DNA from: an uncultured Eubacteriales bacterium
GTDB taxonomy: Bacteria; Bacillota; Clostridia; Oscillospirales; Oscillospiraceae
Reading direction: 5' to 3'
Assembly (NCBI GenBank): GCA_934572535.1
Contig: CAKTLJ010000008.1
Coordinates: forward strand, 1 to 64,000
Length of the DNA: 64,000 nucleotides
The notes beneath the pieces are model-generated. The model ran no database searches, was not told where the DNA came from, and worked only from the letters and a program-made list of their open reading frames with translations. This document shows, in pieces, positions 27,101-35,268 of the stretch. Each line of letters starts with the position of its first letter. Within the stretch, counting starts at the first letter, position 1. Made by a program: the position numbers and the translations under genes.

Positions 27101-27759
27101 GCCTCGTCCAGGAGAAGCTCGCCCCAGGGGGTCTGGCCCGCATCGGTGAGGCCGGTCAGGTCCAGCGCAGCCCGCTGCTCCTCCAGCCAGGCCACCGGGT
27201 CGGGATAGCTCTGGATCTTTCCATACACATCCAGCGTGATCTCCATCAGGCGGCTGTCGTCCCGCCCGGCAGAGAGGATGTCCAGGAGCTTGGCGAAGTC
27301 CCCCTCCGGGTCGATGTGCTCGTATCGCTCCTCAAGCACCTGGTTCAGGGTGCGGACCATGAGGACCTGGGCCTCCTCGTCCTCACAGAGCGCGAGATCC
27401 GTCGGCAGGTCCAGCAGGTGGCCCCACTGGCGCAGGAGGACGGTGCAGAAGGCGTGGATGGTGGAGATCTGGGTCTGATAGAGCAGGGCAGTCTGCCGCC
27501 GGAGGTGGCCGTTCTCCGGCTGGGCCGCCAGGACCTCCGAGAGTTCCTTGGCGATCCTGGCCCGCAGCTCCTCGGCCGCTGCCCGGGTGAAGGTGATGAT
27601 GAGGAAGTCATCAATGTTTTTGCCCTCGTTGCAGATGCGGTCCAGAAGGCGCTCCACCAGGACGCGGGTCTTGCCGGACCCGGCCGCCGCCGACACCAGC
27701 AGTCCGCCGCCCCGGTCCTTTACCACCGCCTCCTGCTCAGGGGTTCTCTTCACGGCCAT
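24157..27759 (-). CDS. addA: ATP-dependent helicase/nuclease subunit A (AddA)
   Basis: 1200 residues. With AddB it resects double-strand breaks for recombination. It is a UvrD-like helicase: Walker A SAAAGSGKT (about 23-31), FTRAAAEELRAR, Walker B region VDEYQDTN (about 395), GDVKQSIYRFRLAD, and HRSKGLEYPVVFLCGL. A C-terminal RecB-type nuclease has LVDFKTDR near residue 1132. The ATG at 27759 overlaps the end of addB by 23 bases, the usual coupling of the pair. Confidence 0.97.
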   Translation of the reverse strand: MAVKRTPEQEAVVKDRGGGLLVSAAAGSGKTRVLVERLLDRICNEGKNIDDFLIITFTRAAAEELRARIAKELSEVLAAQPENGHLRRQTALLYQTQISTIHAFCTVLLRQWGHLLDLPTDLALCEDEEAQVLMVRTLNQVLEERYEHIDPEGDFAKLLDILSAGRDDSRLMEITLDVYGKIQSYPDPVAWLEEQRAALDLTGLTDAGQTPWGELLLDEAAQTARYWAGQMARACRLAEEDEVLSKAYGESLAATCRDLEALAQAAAQSWDETARCTVDFPRLKSAKGSEDPAAQAQCKAIRERCKKAVGELMTQFASSSESLLADMALVRPAMNGLISLVEDFSQAYRREKLRRSLLDFGDLEHCAVQLLVDPAGQPTELARQWGSRYAEIMVDEYQDTNQVQNTIFKALSDEGRNLFMVGDVKQSIYRFRLADPTIFLEKYRTFADWTKAREGGERKITMSKNFRSRPEVLEAANDLFRNIMSRDLGEMDYTDAEALYPGGLFPAGTGYETELHVLNFNDDPALTEDKQNKNFLEARFVAKQIAALLRSGFLVSDGAGGQRPLEPDDVAILLRSPGPVRHYYTLALEEQGIGWSAEEGSDFFQTTEISVALSWLQIIDNPRQDIPLLAVLRSPACGFTGDRLAEIRAASAGDFYTALCAAAAQGMEDCRAFLEELAALRFQAGEQSSHQLLWELYRRADLLEIFAAMPGGEKRRENLLAFYELARRFEGTGHKGLFGFLLHLNRVRESGGLRSASAPSKEAGVKIVSIHRSKGLEYPVVFLCGLGRRFNYGDMQKPVLFHPKLGLGPKGLDSETMVEFSTLARGGVALALKKEMLAEEMRLLYVAMTRAKEKLILTHSLAYGLSELKNLAESVSCPADPRVLASCSSVGQWLILTALARPEGAALRQAAEVEDAPVPGVAFGPAWKVCYHAGAVSEEVVRRETAREEEAPAYTAQEVLDQLRWQYPYAVSAATPAKVTATQVEENGEEPGVFLLRRQADREPAPVSRPQFAQETLGLTPAQKGTALHQVMQCVRMDRTGSAAEIREELSRLVAEEYLTGQQAQAVNPAAVARFFASDLGREMRESASLHREYPFSILAPARRFYPDVGEGEEILLQGVIDCWFQGVDGLTLVDFKTDRVTADAARERAARYRGQLAAYAYALEQITGQRVTRRILYFLRPDLGVLLPPDGTEPENFSK

Positions 27760-30700
27760 GCGCTTCGCCTCCTTCCTCCCGTTGGGCCAGCCAGACCCAG
27801 AATTCGCTGTTCTTCACCGACGGGATCCAGCGCCGGTGGTCCTGTTTCTCCTCAAACTGGCAGGCCCGGAAGTATTCGCAGTACAGACAGGCGTTCTTGT
27901 TCGGCCCCCGCCAGAAGGGGTCCGCGTCGATGTTCCCGGCGGAGATCTCCCGGCAGATCTGCTTCAAAATGGCCTGGGTGTGGCCCTTGAGCCGCCCCAG
28001 CCTCTCCGCGCTCACCAGCGCGTCGCCGGTGATCTTCCCCGTCTTAGCGCTCACCCGCAGGGGCAGGAAGCGCAGGCCGCCCTCGGCGTGCTCCATGGCC
28101 TCCAGCACCGCCCCGTCGTCCAGGACCAGCCCCCGCCGAACCAGCTCCTTGTCCAGGAGCCTCTGGCGGGCGCTCTCTGCCATGTCCCGGCTGCCGGAGA
28201 TCATGGCGTCCCGGGCCGGCAGATAGAGGACCCCTGCGGGGATCGGATCGGTCTGAAAGACCCGATGCCCCGTTTCCTCCAGGGCAAACAGGTAGAGAAG
28301 CATCTGAAGCCCCAGCCCGTTCCAGATCTCCGTCAGGTCAAAGGACTTCCGCCCGGTCTTGTAGTCCACCACCCGCAGGTACAAACGGCCATCCTTCACC
28401 CAGCCGTCCACCCGGTCCACGAAGCCCGAAACGCGCAGGGTGACGCCGTGATCCCGCACCTCCACCGGGGGCAGCTCCTTGCCGGAGCCGAAGCCCAGCT
28501 CGAAGGCGATCGGCTGGAAGTCCGAGGCCCGCAGCTCGGCGATGACATTGTCCACCACCGCCTGAATGCTTCTTTGCAGGCGGCGGAAGAGATATCGAAA
28601 CCGAGGCGTCTGGTGCTCCATGCCTCCCAATTCTGTAAAGGTATATTCCTTTACAGTATCTTGTGTCAAAGCCTTGATCTCCTGATCCGTACATTCCGCG
28701 ACACCGCCCTTGTCCCGGACGGCCCGCAGGACCCGCTCCAAAACAAAGTGGACGAAGGTCCCATACTCCGGGGCGTGGAACCCCGCCGGGCGGCGGTCCC
28801 TGGCCCCCAGGCCGAACTGCATGAAGTAGGCAAAGTGGCAGGATTTGTAGCGGTCCATCCGGGAGGCCGACATGGCCACCTTCTCCCCATAGAGGGTCTT
28901 CACCGCCTGGGGAGACAACCTGCCCCGCTCCCACTGCGCCGCCCGGTCCAGTCGGCGGAAGCGGCGGGCATAGTCGGGGTCCTCCTCCAATGCCGCCCGG
29001 GCTTCGGGCTGCTTGGCAGCCAGGGTCCGCAGACGGTCGGGCGAGTCCATCGGGACGCAGGTCCCCCAGGCCGCCGGGAAGAGGGTCAGCAGGCTCTCCA
29101 CCAGGAAGGAGGGCCGCTTTTCGCCGCCGTTCTCGCCTCCGGCCGACCAGGTGACATAGAGTCGTTCCGTAGGCTGTGCACAGGCGGTGTATACGATGGT
29201 CCTCTCGCGGTCCAGCTTCTCCTCCATCCGGGGGGAGAGGGTCAGGCCGTAGTCCTCCAGCAGCTCCCGGTCCCGGTCGGTCAGCAGGCCCTGGCCGGGA
29301 ACGACCTGGGGGATGGAGGCGTCGTCCGCCCCCAGCAGGAAGAGGACCTTACAGGACCGGTTGGACAGCCGTTGGGCGTCTCCCGCCGTCACGCGGTCCA
29401 GAGAGGCCGGGATCGAACCCACAGAATAGCGGGAGAGCAGCAGACGCAGCAGGCGGGCGAACTCGGAAAAGTCCGCCTCCATGTCCCCCAGGATCGAACT
29501 GCACTGCTCCAGCCCCCCGCAGAAGATATCCCAGAGCTGGCTCACCTGTCGTGCCAGCTCCGGCTCTCCCTGCTCCAGAAGCCAGGCCGTGCGAGCCTCC
29601 AGGGCCTCCGGCACTTGGATCTCCTCCAGAAATGCGTAAAGTGAAATCACTTGACTCTGTATGGAATCCTTGGCTTTTTTCTTCAAACGCTCCAGCGGGG
29701 CGATGACTCGCTGTCGAAGCGCGTTGAGGTCCTCCAGGGTCTGGCGGTCCTCCTCGTCAAAGGTCTGATGATACCCTCCCGGGTGCATGGTCCAGGCTCT
29801 GGTCCACCGCCCTCCCCAGATATCCCAGGTGAGGACGTAGTTTTCCAGCCGGTCACACTCCGCCGGGGTGAGCCCCGTCAGGCCGGTCTTCAGATAGCGG
29901 AACATGTCCTCGTAGGCATAGCCCCCGTTCACCGCATCCATGGCGGCGGTGATGAGGGTAAAGATGGGCTTTTGGAGGATGTCGGTCATATCGGACTGGA
30001 AGACCGGAATGTCGTACTGGGCAAACAGGCCCTCGATGTGCTCCCAGTAGCGGTCCATGGAGCGGGCGGACAGGGCAATGTCCCGGTAGCGCAGACCGCC
30101 CTGCTGGACGAGCCTGCGGATCTCTCCCGCCGCCCAGCGCACCTCCTCCCCGGGGGTGGGGCAGCACCCCACGAACACGCTGCCGTCCCATTCCCCTTCG
30201 TAGGGCGGCAAGGGGCGGGCAAAGAGGTTCTGTTCCAGCCAGTCCAGGGCCTCGGTCCGGACCCCCGGTCGAAGCGGAAGGGCCTCCTCGGTCAGCGGAC
30301 AGCTCGCCTTGGCGGCCAGCCGTTTCAGCCAGGCTATGGTCTTTTGCGCCGGGGCGAAGACGCCCTCCTCCCCTTCCCGCTCCCCCAAGGTGAGGGTCAC
30401 GGTGACCGAGTGGGCCTGCCGCAGGATCTGCTCCAGCACCAACCCCTGCTGGGGGGTGAAGTCCGTGAAGCCGTCCAGATAGACGTCCTGGTTTCGGAAG
30501 AAGGGATAGCCCTTGAGCTTGTCAGCCAGCCGGGTGAGGCGATCTCTGGGGTCCAGACTGCCCCGGGCGGTCATCGCCTCGTAGGCCCCGAAGATCAGGC
30601 CCAGGTCACGGAGCTTTTCTCCGTCCAGCCCCTCGGTCTCCTCTCCCACCTGGGTCAGCTGGGCCCCGGTGACGCAGCAGCTTTTCAGCTCGTCCATGGT

Positions 30701-31060
30701 GGTGAGGAGGCTGGACAGAAATTCCGGCTTTTGGGAGGGCATGGCGTATGCCCGCAGGTTGCCGCTGACCGACCGCAGGGCGGCGTACATGACCAGCAGG
30801 CGGCCACCCTCGTCCAGCACCGGCCGCGCGCCGCCCCCGGCCAGGGAGATCACCCGGTTCTCCAGGCGGGTAAAGGAGAGGACCTCGCCGTACCTCCCCG
30901 CCTGGTTGCCGTTTTCCCGGCAGAACCGCTCCTCGGTCTCGAAGGAAGCCTGCTCCGGCACCAGCAAAAGCTGGCGGCGGCGCTCGCCCTCCTCTCTCAT
31001 CCGGCCCAGGACGGTCCCTGTCTTGCCGCAGCCGGCCCGGCCCGTGACGATATGCAGCAT
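27737..31060 (-). CDS. addB: ATP-dependent helicase/nuclease subunit B (AddB)
   Basis: 1107 residues. Partner of AddA. N-terminal Walker A GRAGCGKT (7-14) and LLVPEQASFETEE. A C-terminal nuclease domain has VVDYKTGRKSF. The four-cysteine iron-sulfur cluster is represented by SCHFAYFMQFGLG (about 740) and CLYCEYFRACQFE (CX2CX5C, about 1056-1065). GGAGGAG lies before the ATG. It is downstream of fba on the same strand; a hairpin in the gap may limit read-through. Confidence 0.97.
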   Translation of the reverse strand: MLHIVTGRAGCGKTGTVLGRMREEGERRRQLLLVPEQASFETEERFCRENGNQAGRYGEVLSFTRLENRVISLAGGGARPVLDEGGRLLVMYAALRSVSGNLRAYAMPSQKPEFLSSLLTTMDELKSCCVTGAQLTQVGEETEGLDGEKLRDLGLIFGAYEAMTARGSLDPRDRLTRLADKLKGYPFFRNQDVYLDGFTDFTPQQGLVLEQILRQAHSVTVTLTLGEREGEEGVFAPAQKTIAWLKRLAAKASCPLTEEALPLRPGVRTEALDWLEQNLFARPLPPYEGEWDGSVFVGCCPTPGEEVRWAAGEIRRLVQQGGLRYRDIALSARSMDRYWEHIEGLFAQYDIPVFQSDMTDILQKPIFTLITAAMDAVNGGYAYEDMFRYLKTGLTGLTPAECDRLENYVLTWDIWGGRWTRAWTMHPGGYHQTFDEEDRQTLEDLNALRQRVIAPLERLKKKAKDSIQSQVISLYAFLEEIQVPEALEARTAWLLEQGEPELARQVSQLWDIFCGGLEQCSSILGDMEADFSEFARLLRLLLSRYSVGSIPASLDRVTAGDAQRLSNRSCKVLFLLGADDASIPQVVPGQGLLTDRDRELLEDYGLTLSPRMEEKLDRERTIVYTACAQPTERLYVTWSAGGENGGEKRPSFLVESLLTLFPAAWGTCVPMDSPDRLRTLAAKQPEARAALEEDPDYARRFRRLDRAAQWERGRLSPQAVKTLYGEKVAMSASRMDRYKSCHFAYFMQFGLGARDRRPAGFHAPEYGTFVHFVLERVLRAVRDKGGVAECTDQEIKALTQDTVKEYTFTELGGMEHQTPRFRYLFRRLQRSIQAVVDNVIAELRASDFQPIAFELGFGSGKELPPVEVRDHGVTLRVSGFVDRVDGWVKDGRLYLRVVDYKTGRKSFDLTEIWNGLGLQMLLYLFALEETGHRVFQTDPIPAGVLYLPARDAMISGSRDMAESARQRLLDKELVRRGLVLDDGAVLEAMEHAEGGLRFLPLRVSAKTGKITGDALVSAERLGRLKGHTQAILKQICREISAGNIDADPFWRGPNKNACLYCEYFRACQFEEKQDHRRWIPSVKNSEFWVWLAQREEGGEAHGREENP

Positions 31061-31088
31061 AGCCTCTCCTCCTTCTCATTCTGCAACA

Positions 31089-31117
31089 CAGGCCTGCCGC
31101 GTCTGGCGGCAGGCCTG
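31089..31117 (-). terminator. Hairpin after fba
   Basis: Perfect 12-bp stem CAGGCCTGCCGC / GCGGCAGGCCTG. The following sequence has no long T run, so termination may be partial and addBA could be reached by read-through. Confidence 0.6.
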
Positions 31118-31136
31118 CTGAAAGCAATGGGGTCGA

Positions 31137-32072
31137 TTACAGGGACTCGTTGGAGCCCAGGACGTTGACGATCTTGTCCTTCACCAGCTCCTTCACGAAC
31201 TGACGGCCCACCTTCAGGTAGCTTCTGGGGTCGAAGTTGGCAGGGTCCGCCATGATCTGCTGACGGACCCCGGCGGTCATGGCCAGGCGCAGGTCAGAGT
31301 CGATGTTGATCTTGCAGACGGCCATCTTGGCTGCCTGACGGAGCTGATCCTCGGGCACGCCGATGGCGTCCTTCAGCTGGCCGCCGTTGGCGTTGATGAT
31401 GTCCACATACTTGGGGGTGACGGAGGAGGCCCCGTGCAGGACGATGGGGAAGCCGGGCAGGCGGCGGGAGACCTCTTCCAGGATGTCGAAGCGAAGCTGG
31501 GGCTTGGTGCCGGGCTTGAACTTGAAGGCCCCGTGGCTGGTACCGATGGCGATGGCCAGGCTGTCCACGCCGGTGGCCCGGACGAACTCCTCCACCTGGT
31601 TGGGATCGGTGTAGGAGGAGTCGGCGGCGGAGACGTTCACGTCGTCCTCGATGCCGGCCAGGCGGCCCAGCTCACCCTCCACCACCACGCCACGGGCGTG
31701 GGCATAGTCCACGACCTGCTTGGTCAGGGCGATGTTGTCCTCGAAGGAGTGCTTGGAGCCGTCGATCATAACGGAGGTGAAGCCGCCGTCGATGCAGGCC
31801 TTGCAGATCTCAAAGTCCTCGCCGTGGTCCAGGTGCAGGGCGATGGGCAGGTCCGTGTCGGCCACGGCTGCCTCCACCAGCTTCATCAGGTAGGTGTGCT
31901 TGGCGTACTTCCGCGCACCGGCGGAGACCTGGAGGATGACGGGAGAATTGGCTTCCCGGGCTGCTTCGGTGATGCCCTGGACGATCTCCATATTGTTGAC
32001 GTTGAACGCGCCGATGGCATAGCCGCCCTCGTAGGCCTTCTTGAACATTTCAGTGGTAGTAACTAACGGCAT
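31137..32072 (-). CDS. fba: Fructose-1,6-bisphosphate aldolase, class II
   Basis: 311 residues. Zinc enzyme that splits fructose-1,6-bisphosphate into DHAP and glyceraldehyde-3-phosphate. Seen: IALHLDHGEDFE (zinc His), VVVEGELGRLAGIEDD (Glu), AIAIGTSHGAFKF (zinc His, phosphate binding), and FPIVLHGASSV. The frame is open for six more codons upstream, but GAGAGGAG places the start at the ATG at 32072. Divergent from the phosphofructokinase gene, with which it shares a promoter element. Confidence 0.96.
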   Translation of the reverse strand: MPLVTTTEMFKKAYEGGYAIGAFNVNNMEIVQGITEAAREANSPVILQVSAGARKYAKHTYLMKLVEAAVADTDLPIALHLDHGEDFEICKACIDGGFTSVMIDGSKHSFEDNIALTKQVVDYAHARGVVVEGELGRLAGIEDDVNVSAADSSYTDPNQVEEFVRATGVDSLAIAIGTSHGAFKFKPGTKPQLRFDILEEVSRRLPGFPIVLHGASSVTPKYVDIINANGGQLKDAIGVPEDQLRQAAKMAVCKINIDSDLRLAMTAGVRQQIMADPANFDPRSYLKVGRQFVKELVKDKIVNVLGSNESL

Positions 32073-32117
32073 GATAACCTCTCCTCTCAAACAAATCAGA
32101 TAAATTCCAGATAAATC

Positions 32118-32146
32118 ATTGTACCAACAATCATTGATAATTGCAA
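32118..32146 (-). promoter_or_regulatory. fba promoter, -35 shared with pfp
   Basis: On the minus strand TTGCAA (32141-32146), 17 bases, TACAAT (32118-32123). The -35 hexamer is its own reverse complement and is also the -35 of the divergent promoter. Confidence 0.8.
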
Positions 32147-32169
32147 GTGGGGCCTGGATATGTTATGAT
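32141..32169 (+). promoter_or_regulatory. pfp promoter, -35 shared with fba
   Basis: TTGCAA (32141-32146), 17 bases, TATGAT (32164-32169). The same hexamer serves the fba promoter on the other strand. Confidence 0.8.
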
Positions 32170-32232
32170 GTTAGATAGCAACTTCGCAAGAAAATCGATC
32201 ATTCTTTTATCACATAAATGGAGGAGTTCTCT

Positions 32233-33480
32233 ATGGAAAACCTGAAAGGCGCCTGCATCATCGGCCAGTCCGGCGGTCCCACCTGTGTCATCAACGCCAG
32301 CGCCCAGGGGGTCGTTCAGACTGCCCTGGCCAACGAAAACATCACCCGCGTCCTGGGCGCGGCCCACGGCATCAAGGGCGTGCTGGCCGACCGGCTCTAC
32401 GACATGGGCCAGGAGGACCCCGCAGAGCTGGACCTGCTGCAATTCACCCCCTCGTCCGCCCTCGGCTCCTGCCGCTACAAGCTGGCCGATCCCGATGTGG
32501 ACGACACCGACTACAAGCGTATCCTGGAGATCTTCCAGAAGTACGACGTCCGCTACTTCTTCTACAACGGCGGCAACGACTCCATGGACACCTGCAACAA
32601 GATCAGCAAGTATATGCAGAAGGTGGGCTACCCCTGCAACATCATGGGCGTGCCCAAGACCATCGACAACGACCTGAGCGGCACCGACCACTGCCCCGGC
32701 TACGCCAGCGCCGCCAAGTACATCGCCACCTCCTGCATGGAACTCTACCAGGACGCCCGGGTCTATGACACCGGCACCGTGGTGGTCGTCGAGATCATGG
32801 GCCGCCACGCGGGCTGGCTGGCCGGCGCTGCCGGGCTGGCCTCCTGGGCCGGTTCCGGCCCCGACCTGGTCTATCTGCCCGAAGTGGACTTCGACATGGA
32901 CCAGTTCCTGGCCGATGTGAAGCGGGTCTACGAGGCCAACGGCACCTGCCTGGTGGCCGTCTCCGAGGGCATCCACTACGCCGACGGCACCTTCGTCTCC
33001 GAGGCCAAGACCTCCGCCACCGATGGCTTCGGCCACGCCCAGCTGGGTGGTCTGGCCGTCATGCTGGCCGACGTCATCAAGGAGAAGATGGGCGTCAAGG
33101 TCCGGGGGATCGAGTTCTCCCTCCTCCAGCGCTGCGGCTCTCATCTGGCCTCCAAGACCGACGTGGAGGAGGCCTATCTGGTGGGCAAGGCCGCCGTGGA
33201 GGCCGCTGTCGCCGGGACGACCGACTGCATGGTGGGCCTGGACTGCGTCCGGGGCGAGCAGGGCTACCGCTGCCAGACCAAGCTTGTCCCCCTGACCGAG
33301 GCCGCCAACACCGAGCGCAAGGTCCCCCGCGCCTGGATCAACGCCGCGGGCAACGGCGTCGAGCAGGGCTTCCTGGACTACGCGCTTCCCCTGATCCAGG
33401 GGGAACCCCAGCGCCCCCTGGAGGGCTCCCTCCCCCGCTTCGCCAAGCTGAAGAAGATCCTGACCACCGACATCGACTGA
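32233..33480 (+). CDS. pfp: 6-phosphofructokinase, probably pyrophosphate-dependent
   Basis: 415 residues. Phosphorylates fructose-6-phosphate to the 1,6-bisphosphate, or the reverse. GQSGGPTCVINAS is the N-terminal nucleotide loop. YNGGNDSMDT carries an Asp where ATP enzymes have Gly, and MGVPKTIDNDL has the Lys typical of PPi users. IMGRHAGWLAG and SEGIHYADG are also present. The length (about 415) fits the long PPi clade rather than the 320-residue ATP type. GGAGG at 32220 lies before the ATG at 32233. Paired divergently with the aldolase, the next step. Confidence 0.92.
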   Translation: MENLKGACIIGQSGGPTCVINASAQGVVQTALANENITRVLGAAHGIKGVLADRLYDMGQEDPAELDLLQFTPSSALGSCRYKLADPDVDDTDYKRILEIFQKYDVRYFFYNGGNDSMDTCNKISKYMQKVGYPCNIMGVPKTIDNDLSGTDHCPGYASAAKYIATSCMELYQDARVYDTGTVVVVEIMGRHAGWLAGAAGLASWAGSGPDLVYLPEVDFDMDQFLADVKRVYEANGTCLVAVSEGIHYADGTFVSEAKTSATDGFGHAQLGGLAVMLADVIKEKMGVKVRGIEFSLLQRCGSHLASKTDVEEAYLVGKAAVEAAVAGTTDCMVGLDCVRGEQGYRCQTKLVPLTEAANTERKVPRAWINAAGNGVEQGFLDYALPLIQGEPQRPLEGSLPRFAKLKKILTTDID

Positions 33481-33487
33481 TCGCATC

Positions 33488-33525
33488 AAAAAAAGCTGCC
33501 GCGCAATGATCGCGGCAGCTTTTTT
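33488..33525. terminator. Bidirectional terminator between pfp and sipL
   Basis: Stem AAGCTGCCGCG / CGCGGCAGCTT with A and T runs on both sides. Confidence 0.9.
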
Positions 33526-33530
33526 GCTGT

Positions 33531-35045
33531 TTAACGAGGGATCAGCAGCATCTGTCCGGGGCAGACCTCCCCGGAGGTCAGGCCGCTGGCCTCCAAGATC
33601 TCTTGGTCCGTGGACAGGCAGGCCTTGGCCACGTCCCACAGGGTCTCCCCTGTCCGAACGGCCCGGAGGATCACCGAGGGCCGCTCGTCGGCCTCTTCCC
33701 GCTTCTCTCCCAGGGTCACCCGGCCCACCAGAGGAACGCTTCGGCTCTCCAGCGCCATCCAGCGGAAGGTCAAGGGGAAGGAGACCTCCACCCCCTCGCC
33801 GACCGGCGCCGCCGTAGGCGCGCGGACGATCTCCCCGGAGAAGGTGCAGGGGACCTCCCCCTGGTCGGCCATCCGATGCTCCGCCGTCACCGTCTCGTGG
33901 AGGCAAACCGGGCCGTCCTCCCCCAGATACAGGACCATCAGCTGGACCTCCTGGGTTAGGACCCGGTCCCGCCCCTCCTGCCGCTGGCTGCTTCTGCCCA
34001 GGCGGGCCTGGACGTCCAGGATCTCCACGGGCAGTCCCTCGGTCTCCAGGACCGTTCGGAGCATCTCCTGCTCCTCACTGCGGCCCAGAAGCTGCTGGGC
34101 CGTCACGGGGTCTTCCTGGGTTTGCAGGTCATAGACCGTGCTGTACAGGTCCGCCAGCACGGGGACCTCCACCTGCTTGCGGAGGACGGCCTGGGCCTGG
34201 AGGACCAACTCCGCCTGGAAGGTACGCGGGTCCTCCTCCGTCAGCTCGCACTTCACGTCGGTGAAGAGCAGCGCCAGGTCGCAGATCGCGTCCTCGCCCT
34301 CCTCGCCCGCGTCCATGATCTGGGAGTAGGGCAGGCGGAACTCCTCGGAGAAAATTCTCCCGTCCTCCCCCCGGCACAGGACCTTCAGGGCCGCCTCCCC
34401 CTTGAAGACCAGCTTGCTGCCGATGACCCGAGCCTCCGCGCAGGTGCAGCGCACCCGGGTCCCCAGCAGGCGCTCCACCGCCGGACGACCGGCAGGCAGG
34501 GTCAAAGCGTCGCTGTAAGTAAAGCGCTTCTCCTGGGCGTTCACCGCCATCAGGCTCTGAAAGAGGTCCGTCCTCTGCCGGATGCTGTAGGTCTCGGTCT
34601 CCTCCGCCGCAGCGGCCAGGGAGAGCGTTTGGGGGGAAAATCCCTCCACCTCCAGCTGCCAGCTGGCCCGCACCAGGACCTTGCGGGGGTTGAGCAGATG
34701 GACGTCCACCGACAGGACCCTGGCCTGCACCTGGAGCATACACCGCCGGGTGACCTCTGGCAGCTCCGGAGAGGCAGCGAACGGCAGGGTCACCTCCATG
34801 GCCTCCAGGTCCCCCTCCCCTTCTGGCTGGTAGAGGATGGTGACCTTCAGCAGGCCGGAGAACTCCGCCTTCCCCTCCTGGGGTTCCTTGCGCTGCAGCA
34901 GCAGCTTTCCCTCTCCGTCCAGCACCTGCCAGACGTCCGGGCAGGCGTCGGGCACGATCATTTCCGCCGTCTCTTCCTGTTCCAATGTGGTGTGGCAGAC
35001 GGTTTCCCAGCACCGCACAGATCCTCGCCGGAGTTCCAATTCCAT
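33531..35045 (-). CDS. sipL: SipL-like spore coat morphogenetic protein (SPOCS + LysM)
   Basis: 504 residues, close to the C. difficile SipL length. Repeated SPOCS (DUF3794) domains fill the first 430 residues: EETAEMIVPDACPDVWQVLD and VKILCR-like strands recur. The C-terminal LysM (RAVRTGETLWDVAKACLS ... PGQMLLIPR) spans about 455-504. In Clostridia SipL binds SpoIVA and helps the coat assemble on the forespore. The start is placed at the ATG at 35045 after GAAAGGA; twelve upstream codons are ignored. Mother-cell promoter elements could not be identified with confidence. It supports spore formation in this organism. Confidence 0.88.
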   Translation of the reverse strand: MELELRRGSVRCWETVCHTTLEQEETAEMIVPDACPDVWQVLDGEGKLLLQRKEPQEGKAEFSGLLKVTILYQPEGEGDLEAMEVTLPFAASPELPEVTRRCMLQVQARVLSVDVHLLNPRKVLVRASWQLEVEGFSPQTLSLAAAAEETETYSIRQRTDLFQSLMAVNAQEKRFTYSDALTLPAGRPAVERLLGTRVRCTCAEARVIGSKLVFKGEAALKVLCRGEDGRIFSEEFRLPYSQIMDAGEEGEDAICDLALLFTDVKCELTEEDPRTFQAELVLQAQAVLRKQVEVPVLADLYSTVYDLQTQEDPVTAQQLLGRSEEQEMLRTVLETEGLPVEILDVQARLGRSSQRQEGRDRVLTQEVQLMVLYLGEDGPVCLHETVTAEHRMADQGEVPCTFSGEIVRAPTAAPVGEGVEVSFPLTFRWMALESRSVPLVGRVTLGEKREEADERPSVILRAVRTGETLWDVAKACLSTDQEILEASGLTSGEVCPGQMLLIPR

Positions 35046-35220
35046 AGTGTGACCAATCCTTTCTCGCAAGTACAAGTACAAGGTAGTATCTGTCCCATCC
35101 TATGTTGGCTCCCCGGCGGGTATGTCATGTTAAATGCGGAAAATCTTTTTCAGCAAGCCCGAAAGGGCCTTGGGCGCGTTCACTACCACCATTTTCACGG
35201 AGATCCCTCCCTTCCGCAGG

Positions 35221-35263
35221 AAAACACCCGGCTGTTCTCAGTCTATTCTGAAAACAGCCGGGT
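35221..35263 (-). terminator. Terminator at the end of the yicC-rsgA operon
   Basis: Long stem ACCCGGCTGTTCTCAG / CTGAAAACAGCCGGGT with one mismatch and TTTT on the minus strand. The rest of 35046-35268 holds the sipL upstream region with no other gene. Confidence 0.75.
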
Positions 35264-35268
35264 GGTGT

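Noticed and set aside
26014..27990. Plus-strand frame of 658 codons opposite addA
   Set aside because: Shadow of addA, which has all helicase and nuclease motifs.
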